The notes beneath the pieces were generated by a model. It had not been told where the DNA came from. It saw only the letters and a program-made list of their open reading frames with translations, and ran no database searches. DNA of 64,000 nt from Paraburkholderia hayleyella (lineage in GTDB: Bacteria > Pseudomonadota > Gammaproteobacteria > Burkholderiales > Burkholderiaceae), in NCBI RefSeq assembly GCF_009455685.1, contig NZ_QPES01000001.1, forward strand, positions 2,232,001 through 2,296,000, read 5' to 3'. Position numbers and translations under genes: made by a program. Positions 17,342 to 27,033 of this stretch are shown here, in pieces (the stretch's first letter is position 1; every line of letters starts with the position of its first letter).

Positions 17342-20239
17342 TTACAGCGAACGCGCGACTTCAGTGACCTCGAAGACTTCGAACTGGTCGCCTTCCTGGA
17401 TGTCGTTGAAGTTCTTCAATGACATCCCGCACTCGAAGCCCTGACGCACTTCTTTCGCATCATCCTTGAAGCGCTTGAGCGAATCGAGCTCGCCCGTATG
17501 GATGACCACATGATTGCGCAATACCCGCACCGACGACGAACGTTTGACGAAACCATCCGTCACCATACAGCCCGCCACCGAACCGATCTTCGGCACCTTG
17601 AAAACCTGGCGAACTTCGACCATGCCGGTCACGATCTCGCGTTTTTCAGGTGCCAGCATGCCGGACATCGCAGCTTTCACTTCATCCACAGCGTCATAAA
17701 TGATGTTGTAGTAGCGAATGTCGATGCCGTTGGTTTCGGCCAGCTTGCGCGCCTGGGCATCTGCCCGGGTGTTAAAGCCAATGATCACGGCCTTGGAGGC
17801 GGTTGCCAGATTAACGTCGCTTTCACTGATGCCGCCGACCGCCCCGTGCACGACTTGCACACGAACCTCATCGGTGGAAAGCTTGAGCAATGCCTGGACC
17901 AGTGCTTCTTGCGAACCCTGCACGTCAGCCTTGACGATGAGCGGAAGATATTGCACTTCACCTTCGCCCATTTGCTCCAGCATGGTTTCGAGCTTGGCGG
18001 CCTGCTGTTTGGCCAGCTTGACGTCACGGAACTTGCCTTGGCGGAAGAGCGCGATTTCGCGCGCCTTGCGATCGTCCGGCATGACGATGACTTCTTCGCC
18101 CGCGGCAGGGACTTCAGAGAGACCCTGAATTTCAACGGGAATCGATGGGCCTGCAGACTTCGCTGGCTTGCCGGTTTCGTCGAGCATCGCGCGCACGCGG
18201 CCATAAGCACTGCCCGCCAGCACGACATCGCCACGGTTGAGCGTACCTGACTGAACCAGAATCGTTGCAACCGGGCCCTTGCCCTTGTCGAGCTTGGCCT
18301 CAATCACAAGCCCCTTGGCCGGAGCATCCACCGGAGCCGTCAACTCAAGCACTTCGGCTTGCAGCAAGACCTGTTCAAGCAGATCGTCAATGCCCGCACC
18401 CGTTTTGGCGGAAACAGGCACGAACGGCGAATCGCCACCGTATTCTTCGGGCACCACGCCTTCTGTCACCAGTTCCTGCTTCACACGTTCCAGATTGGCA
18501 TCAGGTTTGTCGATCTTGTTGATGGCCACAACCAGCGGCACACCACCTGCTTTCGCATGGGCAATGGCTTCCTTCGTTTGCGGCATCACGCCGTCGTCAG
18601 CCGCGACCACGAGAATCACGATATCGGTTGCCTTGGCCCCTCGTGCACGCATTGCCGTGAATGCTTCGTGGCCTGGTGTATCGAGGAAGGTAATCACGCC
18701 ACGTGGCGTTTCAACGTGATAAGCGCCGATATGCTGGGTAATGCCGCCCGCTTCACCGGCCGCGACCTTGGCCCGGCGGATGTAGTCCAGCAGCGAGGTT
18801 TTACCGTGATCGACGTGGCCCATGACCGTCACCACAGGCGGACGCGGCAGCATTTCCGCATCGGTGGCTTCGCCCTCGACCAGCAGTGTTTCGGGATCAT
18901 CCAGCTTCGCCGCGATGGCATGATGGCCCAGTTCTTCGACGATGATCATCGCCGTTTCCTGGTCAAGCATCTGATTGATCGTGACCATCTGGCCGAGCTT
19001 CATCATCACCTTGATGACCTCGGATGCCTTGACTGCCATCTTGTGTGCCAGATCGGCAACCGTGATGGTTTCAGGCACATGCACTTCCCGAACGATAGGC
19101 TCGGTCGGCGCCTGGAATGTCGTGCTTTCCTGATGCTTGCCGCGACCCTTCGGACCACCGCGCCAGCCACGGTCAACGCCACCACTGGTGTCGCCGCGGG
19201 TCTTGATGCCGCGGCGCTTCGCGGCATCGTCCTGCCAGCTACCATTACCCTTGCCCCCACCGGCTTTTTTCTTGTCACCCGCCGATGGTGCCGAGGCAGG
19301 AGACGGCGTAGCGGCTTTTTTGGCAGCCGGACGCGCCGTGGTTTCACCCGCTGGCCGGGCTGGCTTATGCAGCGTACCCTTCGCTTCTGCCGCTTTAGCC
19401 GCCGCCTGTTCTGCAGGTTTGGGCGCAGGCTCTGGCGCCTTGACCTGAGCTTTACGCGGCGTGTTCATCATGTCGCGGATCGCCCGGGCTTCGGCCTCGG
19501 CCGCCGCGCGCCGCTTGCTGACTTCTTCCTGCTCGGCACGGGTTTTCTGTGCGGCTTCCCGCGCGGCATCTTCCGCTTTCTTTGCCGCTTCGCGTTGCGC
19601 CGCGCGCTCTAGCGCCGCGCGTTCGTCTTCCTGCTCCGCTGCAGCTACCGCGGGCGTCGCAACCTGCTGCGCTGCCTGCAAGCGTGCGGCTTCCTCAACA
19701 GAAACACGCTTTTTCGCCTCTTCTTCCTGACGCTGGCGTTCAGCTTCGGCAGCCAGCTCACGCGCCTGACGCTCGGCTTCCTCGCGCTCAAGGCGCTCCT
19801 GACGCTCTTTCAGCTCCTGAGCCTGCTTCTCCAGCAGTTCGGCCTCGTGACGAGCCTGCTCTTCACGGCGCTGAAGCTCGAGATTTTCGGCTTCGGCAGT
19901 GGGCTCGCCCACTCCCTGCTCCCCTTGCTCGGCCGCGTCATCACGGCGGACGAAGGTGCGCTTCTTGCGCACCTCGACCTGAATGGTGCGAGCCTTGCCC
20001 GTGGCATCGGCTTGCTTGATTTCCGACGTATGCCGACGCGTCAGCGTGATCTTGCGCTTGTCAGCATCATTCGAACCATGCGACTTGCGCAAATGATCAA
20101 GCAAACGCGCCTTGTCTGTTTCGGACAAGGCGTCGTCTTCACTCGCTTTCTGTACACCCGCCGCCTGCAACTGTTCGAGCAGCACGCCAGCAGGCATTTT
20201 CAGTTCTGCGGCAAATTGGGCTACGTTGTTACTCGCCAT
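17342..20239 (-). CDS. infB: Translation initiation factor IF-2
   Basis: GTPase that delivers initiator tRNA to the 30S subunit. Its 965 residues make it longer than the E. coli protein (890) because of a long charged N-terminal region. The N-terminus has the IF2_N fold (NNVAQFAAELKMPAGVLLEQL); residues about 120-260 are Glu/Arg/Ala-rich coiled coil, then a Pro/Ala/Lys-rich linker, a second IF2_N domain, and the G domain from about 470 (GHVDHGKTSLLDYI, DTPGHEAFTAMRARG, NKIDKP). The C-terminal domain binding fMet-tRNA is complete. It is downstream of nusA in the standard order, with a gap of 96 bases. Confidence 0.97.
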   Translation of the reverse strand: MASNNVAQFAAELKMPAGVLLEQLQAAGVQKASEDDALSETDKARLLDHLRKSHGSNDADKRKITLTRRHTSEIKQADATGKARTIQVEVRKKRTFVRRDDAAEQGEQGVGEPTAEAENLELQRREEQARHEAELLEKQAQELKERQERLEREEAERQARELAAEAERQRQEEEAKKRVSVEEAARLQAAQQVATPAVAAAEQEDERAALERAAQREAAKKAEDAAREAAQKTRAEQEEVSKRRAAAEAEARAIRDMMNTPRKAQVKAPEPAPKPAEQAAAKAAEAKGTLHKPARPAGETTARPAAKKAATPSPASAPSAGDKKKAGGGKGNGSWQDDAAKRRGIKTRGDTSGGVDRGWRGGPKGRGKHQESTTFQAPTEPIVREVHVPETITVADLAHKMAVKASEVIKVMMKLGQMVTINQMLDQETAMIIVEELGHHAIAAKLDDPETLLVEGEATDAEMLPRPPVVTVMGHVDHGKTSLLDYIRRAKVAAGEAGGITQHIGAYHVETPRGVITFLDTPGHEAFTAMRARGAKATDIVILVVAADDGVMPQTKEAIAHAKAGGVPLVVAINKIDKPDANLERVKQELVTEGVVPEEYGGDSPFVPVSAKTGAGIDDLLEQVLLQAEVLELTAPVDAPAKGLVIEAKLDKGKGPVATILVQSGTLNRGDVVLAGSAYGRVRAMLDETGKPAKSAGPSIPVEIQGLSEVPAAGEEVIVMPDDRKAREIALFRQGKFRDVKLAKQQAAKLETMLEQMGEGEVQYLPLIVKADVQGSQEALVQALLKLSTDEVRVQVVHGAVGGISESDVNLATASKAVIIGFNTRADAQARKLAETNGIDIRYYNIIYDAVDEVKAAMSGMLAPEKREIVTGMVEVRQVFKVPKIGSVAGCMVTDGFVKRSSSVRVLRNHVVIHTGELDSLKRFKDDAKEVRQGFECGMSLKNFNDIQEGDQFEVFEVTEVARSL

Positions 20240-20335
20240 TCATTCCTCTTAGAGCAAGGACCGATTCCTTGCGGTTAGCATCGGGGATCATGCGGCCTAA
20301 CGGCCGCGTTCAAGTCAGTGGATCATTGTCATTTC

Positions 20336-21811
20336 TCACTGAAACCAGTGTTCACGGGCCTTCATAATCAACACCTTGGCGGCCTCCTCTTCCATTCCGG
20401 TCATTTCGACCAGTTCATCAACGGCCAACTCGGCCAGTTCGTCACGCGTCTGAACCTGATGCTCCGCCAGCTTTGCCAGCAACTCATCGTCCACGCCCTC
20501 CAGGCTCTTCAAGTCGAGCACGGCATTTTCAACTTTTTCCTCGTTGGCGATCGCCTGGGTCAACAACGCATCACGTGAACGATTGCGCAACTCATGCACT
20601 GTGTCTTCATCGAATGCTTCGATCTCAAGCATCTCGTTGAGCGGGACGTAGGCGATCTCTTCAAGGCTGGCAAAACCTTCGTCGATCAGAATGTCGGCCA
20701 CTTCTTCATCGACATCCAGACGCGCCATGAACAGGTCGCGCAAAACACTGCGTTCCTGATTCTGCTTTTGCGCGGATTCGTCCGGCGTCATGATATTGAT
20801 CTGCCAGCCAGTCAACTCGCTCGCCAGACGCACGTTCTGGCCACTGCGACCGATGGCGATGGCCAGTTCGGTCTCGTCGACGACAACATCCATTGAATGC
20901 TTTTCTTCGTCGACGACAATTGACTGCACCGCTGCCGGCGCGAGCGCGCCGATCACAAACTGGGCGGGATCCTCTGACCATAACACGATGTCGACATTTT
21001 CGCCACCCAGCTCATTGCGCACCGCCTGTACCCGTGAACCGCGAATCCCTACGCACGTACCGATAGGATCAATCCGTTTGTCATACGCCACCACACCAAT
21101 CTTGGCACGCACGCCCGGATCACGCGCCGCCGCCTTGATCTCAAGCAGGCCCTGTTCGATTTCCGGCACTTCCATTTCGAACAGTTTCATCAGAAACTCG
21201 GGGGCGGTACGCGAGAGTTCGATTTGTGGGCCACGGGCCGTGCGATCCACCTTGGCGATATAAGCGCGGACACGGTCGCCCACGCGCAGGTTTTCTTTCG
21301 GAATCAGCTGGTCGCGGCGCAATAGCGCTTCAACCCGCCCGGTCTCGACAATGAAATTGCCTTTATCAAGACGCTTGACTGAACCCGTCAGGATGTTTTC
21401 ACCGCGCTCAAGAAAGTCGGTCAGAATCTGCTCGCGCTCAGCGTCACGCACTTTTTGCAAAATGACCTGTTTGGCGGCCTGTGCCCCAATACGGCCAAAT
21501 TCAATTGACGGCACCGGCTCTTCAAGAAAATCGTCGATTTGCGCATCGGGCTTTTGCTCGCGGGCTTCAAATAGCAGAATTTCCTGATCGGGCTCTTGCA
21601 AGCCCGCCTCGTCCGGCACCACGCGCCAGCGGCGATAGGTTTCATGTTCGCCGCTTTCGCGGTCGATATGCACGCGGATATCCGCATCTTCTTCGAAGAG
21701 TTTCTTGGAAGCCGAAGCGAGCGCCGCTTCAAGGGCAGCAAAAACCACGTCTTTATCGACGTTTTTCTCGCGTGCCAGCGCATCCACCAGCATCAACACT
21801 TCGCGACTCAT
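20336..21811 (-). CDS. nusA: Transcription termination/antitermination protein NusA
   Basis: RNA-polymerase-associated factor for pausing, termination and rRNA antitermination. The 491 residues show an N-terminal polymerase-binding domain (MSREVLMLVDALAREKNVD), an S1 domain (GSVKRLDKGNFIVETGRVEALLRRD by parts), two KH domains (DPIGTCVGIRGSRVQAVRNE and AIGRSGQNVRLASELTGW), and two C-terminal acidic helix-hairpin-helix repeats. It overlaps rimP by 4 bases (ATGA type), so the two are translationally coupled. Confidence 0.97.
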   Translation of the reverse strand: MSREVLMLVDALAREKNVDKDVVFAALEAALASASKKLFEEDADIRVHIDRESGEHETYRRWRVVPDEAGLQEPDQEILLFEAREQKPDAQIDDFLEEPVPSIEFGRIGAQAAKQVILQKVRDAEREQILTDFLERGENILTGSVKRLDKGNFIVETGRVEALLRRDQLIPKENLRVGDRVRAYIAKVDRTARGPQIELSRTAPEFLMKLFEMEVPEIEQGLLEIKAAARDPGVRAKIGVVAYDKRIDPIGTCVGIRGSRVQAVRNELGGENVDIVLWSEDPAQFVIGALAPAAVQSIVVDEEKHSMDVVVDETELAIAIGRSGQNVRLASELTGWQINIMTPDESAQKQNQERSVLRDLFMARLDVDEEVADILIDEGFASLEEIAYVPLNEMLEIEAFDEDTVHELRNRSRDALLTQAIANEEKVENAVLDLKSLEGVDDELLAKLAEHQVQTRDELAELAVDELVEMTGMEEEAAKVLIMKAREHWFQ

Positions 21812-22266
21812 TGTTTGCGGCTCCTAAAGTCAACTTTGGGAATCAGGCGTGCTTTATCAATGTCCGCGAGCGTGAAATCAAGCATCGCAGCGCCTTCCTT
21901 CCCTTCGAATTCCAGACCGATCGTCTCACCGTTCGGAGCATGCACGATGCCCCGGTACGACTTACGCCCGTCCAATGGCTTTTTCAATGTAATGACGGCT
22001 TCACTGCCGGCGAAGCGCTCGAAATCCGCCAGTTTTTTCAGCGGACGGTCAAGGCCTGGGGATGACACTTCCATGCGTTCGTAATCGATATTTTCGACTG
22101 TCAAAACGTGCTGAAGCTGACGCGTGACCTTCTCGCAATCTTCGATGGCTATGCCAGCCGGCTGGTCGATATAGATACACAGCATGCCACGCCCCGTGCG
22201 CTCAAGATCTACAAGCTCATAGCCCAAGCCCACAACCGTGGTTTCAATCAGTTCTGTCAGTTGCAT
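21808..22266 (-). CDS. rimP: Ribosome maturation factor RimP
   Basis: 30S subunit maturation factor of 152 residues with the usual two domains. Visible motifs: LIETTVVGLGYELVDLE, LCIYIDQPAGIAIEDCEKVTRQ and YERMEVSSPGLDRPLKK. The ATG at 22266 is preferred to the GTG at 22278 because a GGGGGGC run lies just in front of it. First gene of rimP-nusA; the stop overlaps the nusA start by 4 bases. The region upstream (22267-22373) should hold the operon promoter, but none is clear to me; no tRNA gene is present there. Confidence 0.94.
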   Translation of the reverse strand: MQLTELIETTVVGLGYELVDLERTGRGMLCIYIDQPAGIAIEDCEKVTRQLQHVLTVENIDYERMEVSSPGLDRPLKKLADFERFAGSEAVITLKKPLDGRKSYRGIVHAPNGETIGLEFEGKEGAAMLDFTLADIDKARLIPKVDFRSRKQ

Positions 22267-22373
22267 AATGCCCCCCACAAGGTGTTCGCACGCCGAGCCT
22301 GCGATACACCTGCGGGCCGCACGCCGGATCGGCGTACGTTAGTGCACACACCAGGATGCCAAATCAAAACAGC

Positions 22374-22398
22374 AAAAAAAAATGGGCGAAACGCCCAT
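22374..22398 (-). terminator. Intrinsic terminator upstream of rimP
   Basis: On the minus strand, stem ATGGGCG/CGCCCAT (22382-22388 with 22392-22398, three-base loop) followed by nine T's. It ends transcription coming from the rluB side and lies about 290 bases after the rluB stop. Confidence 0.85.
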
Positions 22399-22686
22399 CA
22401 TCCTGTTGCCGGTGACTGCACCTGGGCCACACCCCAAAACGCATGCCCAGCGATTCCACGAGTATAGCCACTTTTCAGGACAAACGCAAACCAGAAGCGC
22501 CGCTACGCCCACTGAAACAACGTGGAACCGGCATGCCCTTCGGTGTCGCGCCGGCACAGGAAAACCCTCAACCGTCGCGGCCCGCAAGAACAAAACAATA
22601 GTTTGATCGAGGAAAAACGGCGCCCCCTATCGACCAAGCCAGACCAAACCAGACCAGACCCGAGCCTGGAACCAGGCGACCTCCGA
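22399..22686. other. Intergenic region, rluB 3' side
   Basis: A 288-bp stretch between the rluB stop and its terminator. I see no gene on either strand that looks coding. It would be the long 3' untranslated part of the rluB message. A short repeat of the form AGACCAAACC/AGACCAGACC lies near 22640-22662. Confidence 0.5.
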
Positions 22687-24576
22687 CTAACGGCCGCGCA
22701 CGCGGTTGCGTGGCCCGCCGCGGTTCCCCGCCGCATTGGGATTCGCTCCGCCAGATGTGCGGCCGGGATTGCCACCTCGTCCACCGCCAGCACCGCCGGA
22801 ATTACCCGGCGCACGGCTGTTTCCAGCATTTCCCGCATAACTTCCGGTGCGCTTGGCGCCGCCGGAAGGCACCGCGCGATTGCCATCGACATCGCGTCCA
22901 TTGCCGTTGCGCCCGTTACGGTCATCGGTACTGCTCCAGCTGTCATTGCGACTCACGCCGCGGCTGCCGTAACCGCCATGGTTCATCCCCTGCCCCGAAG
23001 AACTGCCAAACCCACCGCCTGCGCCATTCCGCCGCCCAGCGCCCTGGCCACGTGGCTGTTGCTCATAACGGCTGTGCGACATCAGCACCGGTTCACGATG
23101 GATAAACCCCATCGAGGTTTGCATCGGATCAGGCTGCCGCCGCTCTGACGCAGCAGAACGACTGCCCTTTTCTTCAACTGGCGCCTTAAGCCCCACCGAG
23201 GCCATCAGACTGCGCACCTGATTGTCTTCGAGCTCCTCCCAGCGTCCGCGCTTGAGCCCGCGTGGCAACGTGATCGGACCATGACGCGTGCGAATCAGGC
23301 GGCTCACCATCAAGCCCACCGCCTCGAACATTCGCCGCACCTCACGGTTACGCCCTTCGGCGAGCGCCACGTGATACCAGTGATTCGTCCCTTCACCACC
23401 GCCATCCCGGATACGCAGAAAATTGGCAGGACCATCCTCGAGCTCAACGCCATGCAGAAGCTTTTGCCGCGCGCCTTCTGCCAGTTGGCCTACTACGCGC
23501 ACCGCATATTCACGCTCCACGTTATAGCGCGGGTGCATAAACCGGTTGGCCAGGTCGCCCGAGGTAGTCAAGATGAGCAGGCCTTCCGTATTGAAGTCGA
23601 GACGCCCCACGGCAAGCCATTTCGCAGTTTTCATCGGCGGCAGTTTGTCGAAAACCGAAGGACGACCCTCAGGATCTGCGTGACTGACAATTTCGCCGGT
23701 TGGCTTGTGGTACAGCAAAATGCGCGGCGGCTTGCTCTGCAGCTTGCGTTTGACTGGCTTGCCATTGATCCGCACCTGATCGGTCGGCATGATGCGCTGC
23801 CCAATGTGCGCGGGCTCGCCATTGACCGATACACGCCCCGCCACGATCAGCTCTTCCATCTCGCGGCGCGAACCCATACCCGCTTCCGCCAGCACCTTAT
23901 GCAGCTTTGGCGCATCATCGTCTGGCGACAAAACCCGTTTGGCCGGCTGGATCCGCCCCTGGCGCAGCATCGGCGCACGCACGCCACCCGTGGCGCCGTT
24001 ATCCGCATCAAATGCAGGCGATGTGACATAGGAAAACACGTCATCCTGGGTTGCCTCGGCCCCAGCCAGACGCGACGTTTCCGCCACGCCCGCTGTTCCC
24101 GCCGCGCCATTACGCTCATTACGCTCATTACGTTCATTACGCTCGCCCGTCGGCCGCCGGCCGCCATCGCGCTGTTTGCCAGCACCCACACCCGGACCGC
24201 GTCGCGGACCTCTGGCCCCACCCGCCGTCGCCCCTTCCTTACGCGACGCCCAGCCCTGGCCTGTCATGCTGCCATCGGGCGGAATAGCGTTCGAAGGCGG
24301 TGCGGATTGTGCCGGAGCACCTTCACCGGTTTTCATTTTGCCTGCCCGGCGCCGCGCAATCAGGCTCCGCGGCCCGCGACGCAAACCGCGACGTGGGCGG
24401 TCCGCATCGCCAGATTCCGCCGCATTAGGCGTTGAGCGCTCGCTGCCGTCAGCCGCTACCTTTGGCTTGCGTGTTTCAGCGGCAGGAGCGGACGACGACG
24501 CGCGCTCGGATTCAGACGAATCGGTATCGGGGGTATGTTTCAAAACAACCTCAAGTGTCGGGTCGCGCGCGCCCAT
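22687..24576 (-). CDS. rluB: 23S rRNA pseudouridine synthase RluB, extended form
   Basis: Makes the pseudouridine at 23S rRNA position 2605 (E. coli numbering). The central part, about residues 225-480, is a normal RluB: an S4 domain (KLHKVLAEAGMGSRREMEEL), the catalytic VGRLDFNTEGLLILTT with its Asp, and RYNVEREYAVRV. The protein is 629 residues, about twice the E. coli length: the N-terminal 220 residues are Arg/Gly/Ala/Pro-rich and contain four NER repeats, and the last 140 are Gly/Asn/Arg/Ser-rich. Both tails look disordered and RNA-binding in character. Start codon uncertain because the N-terminus is low complexity. It lies 27 bases after scpB. Confidence 0.9.
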   Translation of the reverse strand: MGARDPTLEVVLKHTPDTDSSESERASSSAPAAETRKPKVAADGSERSTPNAAESGDADRPRRGLRRGPRSLIARRRAGKMKTGEGAPAQSAPPSNAIPPDGSMTGQGWASRKEGATAGGARGPRRGPGVGAGKQRDGGRRPTGERNERNERNERNGAAGTAGVAETSRLAGAEATQDDVFSYVTSPAFDADNGATGGVRAPMLRQGRIQPAKRVLSPDDDAPKLHKVLAEAGMGSRREMEELIVAGRVSVNGEPAHIGQRIMPTDQVRINGKPVKRKLQSKPPRILLYHKPTGEIVSHADPEGRPSVFDKLPPMKTAKWLAVGRLDFNTEGLLILTTSGDLANRFMHPRYNVEREYAVRVVGQLAEGARQKLLHGVELEDGPANFLRIRDGGGEGTNHWYHVALAEGRNREVRRMFEAVGLMVSRLIRTRHGPITLPRGLKRGRWEELEDNQVRSLMASVGLKAPVEEKGSRSAASERRQPDPMQTSMGFIHREPVLMSHSRYEQQPRGQGAGRRNGAGGGFGSSSGQGMNHGGYGSRGVSRNDSWSSTDDRNGRNGNGRDVDGNRAVPSGGAKRTGSYAGNAGNSRAPGNSGGAGGGRGGNPGRTSGGANPNAAGNRGGPRNRVRGR

Positions 24577-24603
24577 TGCAGGCGCGGCAAAAGTTCAGTT
24601 ATG

Positions 24604-25446
24604 TCAGGTATTGCCCAGCGGGAGATCGTCGCGGATTGAGGCATCCTCATCCGGCACCGCGATGTTGCTATTTTCTTCATGCACGGCGTCTTCAGGTATG
24701 ACAGGCACCGGGTCCGAGCCCATGCCAGTCACCGCATCGCAGTCAGATGCCGCCGCGTCATCAGCCGGCGCAGTGGATTGCGGCACGTCCCCGGCAGGAA
24801 GCGCTAGCGCCACCGCGGGCTCAGTTGCCAGCGTGGGCAAAGCTTTCTCTGCTCCCTCCTGGGAGGCCTGCAGAGAATCAATTTCAGCAAATTCGATCGC
24901 GTGCTGCCCTAGCAAATCGGCATTCAGTTGCGCGGAGGGATCATCTAGCGGAGGCAGGCCATCCAGCGCCTTCAACCCCAGATCATCGAGAAATTGCCGC
25001 GTCGTAGCATACAGCGCTGGACGCCCGGGCACATCCCGATGGCCAATCACTTCAATCCAGTTGCGATCTTCGAGTTGTTTCACCACCTGCGTATTAACCG
25101 TCACGCCTCGAATCTCTTCAATATCGCCACGCGTAACCGGCTGGCGGTAAGCAATGATTGCCAGTGTTTCAAGCACGGCGCGAGAATATTTAGGTGGTTT
25201 TTCGGGGTGCAGCCGGTCCAGGTAAGTGCGCATTGCAGGCTTGCTTTGAAAACGCCAGCCTGACGCCAACCCAACCAGCTCGACACCACGCCCTGCCCAG
25301 TCTTGCCGGAGATCGTCGAGTAGCGTGCGAATGACGTCTGCGGAGACCTCATCAACAAAAAGCTTACGCAACTCAGCGAGCTTTAAAGGCTCCTGCGCAC
25401 AGATCAAGGCAGTCTCGAGGACGATTTTCGCCTCTTGAGTATTCAT
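24604..25446 (-). CDS. scpB: SMC-ScpAB complex subunit ScpB
   Basis: Kleisin-associated winged-helix protein that works with ScpA and SMC in chromosome segregation. The first about 180 residues hold two winged-helix domains; AVLETLAIIAYRQPVTRGDIEEIRGV and GHRDVPGRPALYATTRQFLDDLGL (in parts) are highly typical. The last about 90 residues are acidic and Ala-rich, an extension of the kind seen in Burkholderiaceae. First gene of a scpB-rluB pair. The 264 bases upstream up to 25710 hold nothing recognisable. Confidence 0.93.
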   Translation of the reverse strand: MNTQEAKIVLETALICAQEPLKLAELRKLFVDEVSADVIRTLLDDLRQDWAGRGVELVGLASGWRFQSKPAMRTYLDRLHPEKPPKYSRAVLETLAIIAYRQPVTRGDIEEIRGVTVNTQVVKQLEDRNWIEVIGHRDVPGRPALYATTRQFLDDLGLKALDGLPPLDDPSAQLNADLLGQHAIEFAEIDSLQASQEGAEKALPTLATEPAVALALPAGDVPQSTAPADDAAASDCDAVTGMGSDPVPVIPEDAVHEENSNIAVPDEDASIRDDLPLGNT

Positions 25447-25710
25447 GCAGCTCGGTCGATCCTGTGGTCAAAGAACCGGATCAAACAGACGATAGGGAAC
25501 TATTGACGCGGAAACTGAAGACGCGCTCGCCCGATTTTGATCGGTCATATGGATGGGAGCACGCACCGGGGGGGAAGCGAAACAGAAAATCGAGCTAAAC
25601 CCAGCCGGACGGAGCAGCGGTGTTCCGCAAAGGAACCGCGTGACTAGGCGCCATCATACGGAAAAAGAAAGAATGCGTAAAGCGCAATAAAGCGATGCAA
25701 TATAAGCGAA

Positions 25711-26625
25711 TCAGGCCGCGCTCTGACTCAATGCTTCGCCTTCTATGGGCAATTGTCTGATCAAGTCCCACACAGCCTGCGCGGCAGGCGACAGCGAACG
25801 GTCACGGCGACGCACCAGCTCGACGGTTCGCTCCGCGCGTGGCACCAGCGGCCGCGCCACCAGGGCGGCTCCTGCAGGCAAAGGCAGTGCCAGCCAAGGC
25901 AGCACGCTCATGCCAACGCCCGCCTCCACCAGGCCGAAAACGGTGGCTGAATGGCCTAATTCCTGCACGACATCGACCTTGACGCCATGGCTAGCCAGCA
26001 CGGCGTCAATGATGGGACGGCTGCCCGAAGCATAATCCAGCATCACCAGCCGCTGGCCCTCAAGTTCATGCCAGGCCACAGCCGCTTGCGCTGCCAGCGA
26101 GTGATCCGCACGTGCAACCAGGCAAAACGAATCTGCCATTAACGGCTCGCTGAGCAAATCGCCCGTCACGAACGGGCCCACGATCACGCCGAAATCCACC
26201 TCACCCGATTTGACCTGGCGCATGACGTCACTCTGGACATCGTCACGTAGCCCAAGCATGACATAAGGAAACCGCTGTCCGCACAACGCAACCACCCGCG
26301 GCATCAGACGGCACGCGATCGTCGGGCTCGCAGCGACAATCACGCGTCCACGCCGCTGCTCGCCGATATCACGAATTTCATGAAGCGTGGCATCCAGATC
26401 CGTCATCAAGCGCGACACGCTCGACACCAGATTGGCACCCACGTCCGTGAGCAGCACCTCGCGCGTCGTCCGGTCAACCAGACGAAGCCCCAGCTCGACC
26501 TCCAGCTCACGGACGCATCGGCTCACCGCCGATTGCGTCAGCCCGATCTCAATGCCTGCACGGCTAAAACTCCGCAGACGGGCAACTTCGATGAACACGC
26601 GCAACTGACGCAGCGTCACATTCAT
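25711..26625 (-). CDS. LysR family transcriptional regulator
   Basis: A 304-residue LysR-type regulator. The N-terminal helix-turn-helix is clear (RQLRVFIEVARLRSFSRAG, then TQSAVSRCVRELEVELG and LVDRTTREVLLT), followed by the ligand-binding domain. The regulated gene is not evident: the neighbour upstream on the other strand is a DUF4096 orphan gene about 400 bases away. A perfect 10-bp palindrome AATGCGCATT lies at 26653-26662, 28 bases before the start, and could be an autoregulatory site. Ligand unknown. Confidence 0.9.
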   Translation of the reverse strand: MNVTLRQLRVFIEVARLRSFSRAGIEIGLTQSAVSRCVRELEVELGLRLVDRTTREVLLTDVGANLVSSVSRLMTDLDATLHEIRDIGEQRRGRVIVAASPTIACRLMPRVVALCGQRFPYVMLGLRDDVQSDVMRQVKSGEVDFGVIVGPFVTGDLLSEPLMADSFCLVARADHSLAAQAAVAWHELEGQRLVMLDYASGSRPIIDAVLASHGVKVDVVQELGHSATVFGLVEAGVGMSVLPWLALPLPAGAALVARPLVPRAERTVELVRRRDRSLSPAAQAVWDLIRQLPIEGEALSQSAA

Positions 26626-27033
26626 GCAACTTCCTTATCAATAGCGATATTTAATGCGCATTGTATGTCGTCCCATTCTGTCGAGCATGCCAGCAACCTT
26701 ATACCAGGCATTCCACAATGTTGAACACCACGCACGCTTTATGCTCCTGATCGCACTAGATTGGTAATTGTCCTGATTTGCGAGATAGGTTTTTTGGATT
26801 CTTATATGTCTTGGCGAGTGTCCGTACTAGCTGGGTCTTGCGGGAAAAAGGAAAGCGCCTGCCAGAAATTGGCATGGTTCATGCTTTATCACCTGTCGAG
26901 AACCCCTGCCACAAGATGATCATTTCCTGTGACCGGCCATGGCAAGTTTGTCCCCGTCTGCATCCGGAACCGGATACACAAGGCGTGCGCGGCTCGAGGC
27001 AGCGCACTGAAGTTAGCTTCATTGAGGTGAAAC
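26626..27033. other. Intergenic region between LysR and DUF4096 genes
   Basis: 408 bp between divergent genes. Apart from the AATGCGCATT palindrome near the LysR start and a GAGGTG ribosome binding site at 27024-27029 for the next gene, I see no gene, RNA or terminal repeat of an IS here. Confidence 0.5.

Noticed and set aside
18359..19612. 417-codon open frame on the plus strand
   Set aside because: Antisense to infB, with composition typical of a complementary frame.
23281..24435. 384-codon open frame on the plus strand
   Set aside because: Antisense to rluB; made possible by the low-complexity Arg/Gly-rich coding sequence on the other strand.
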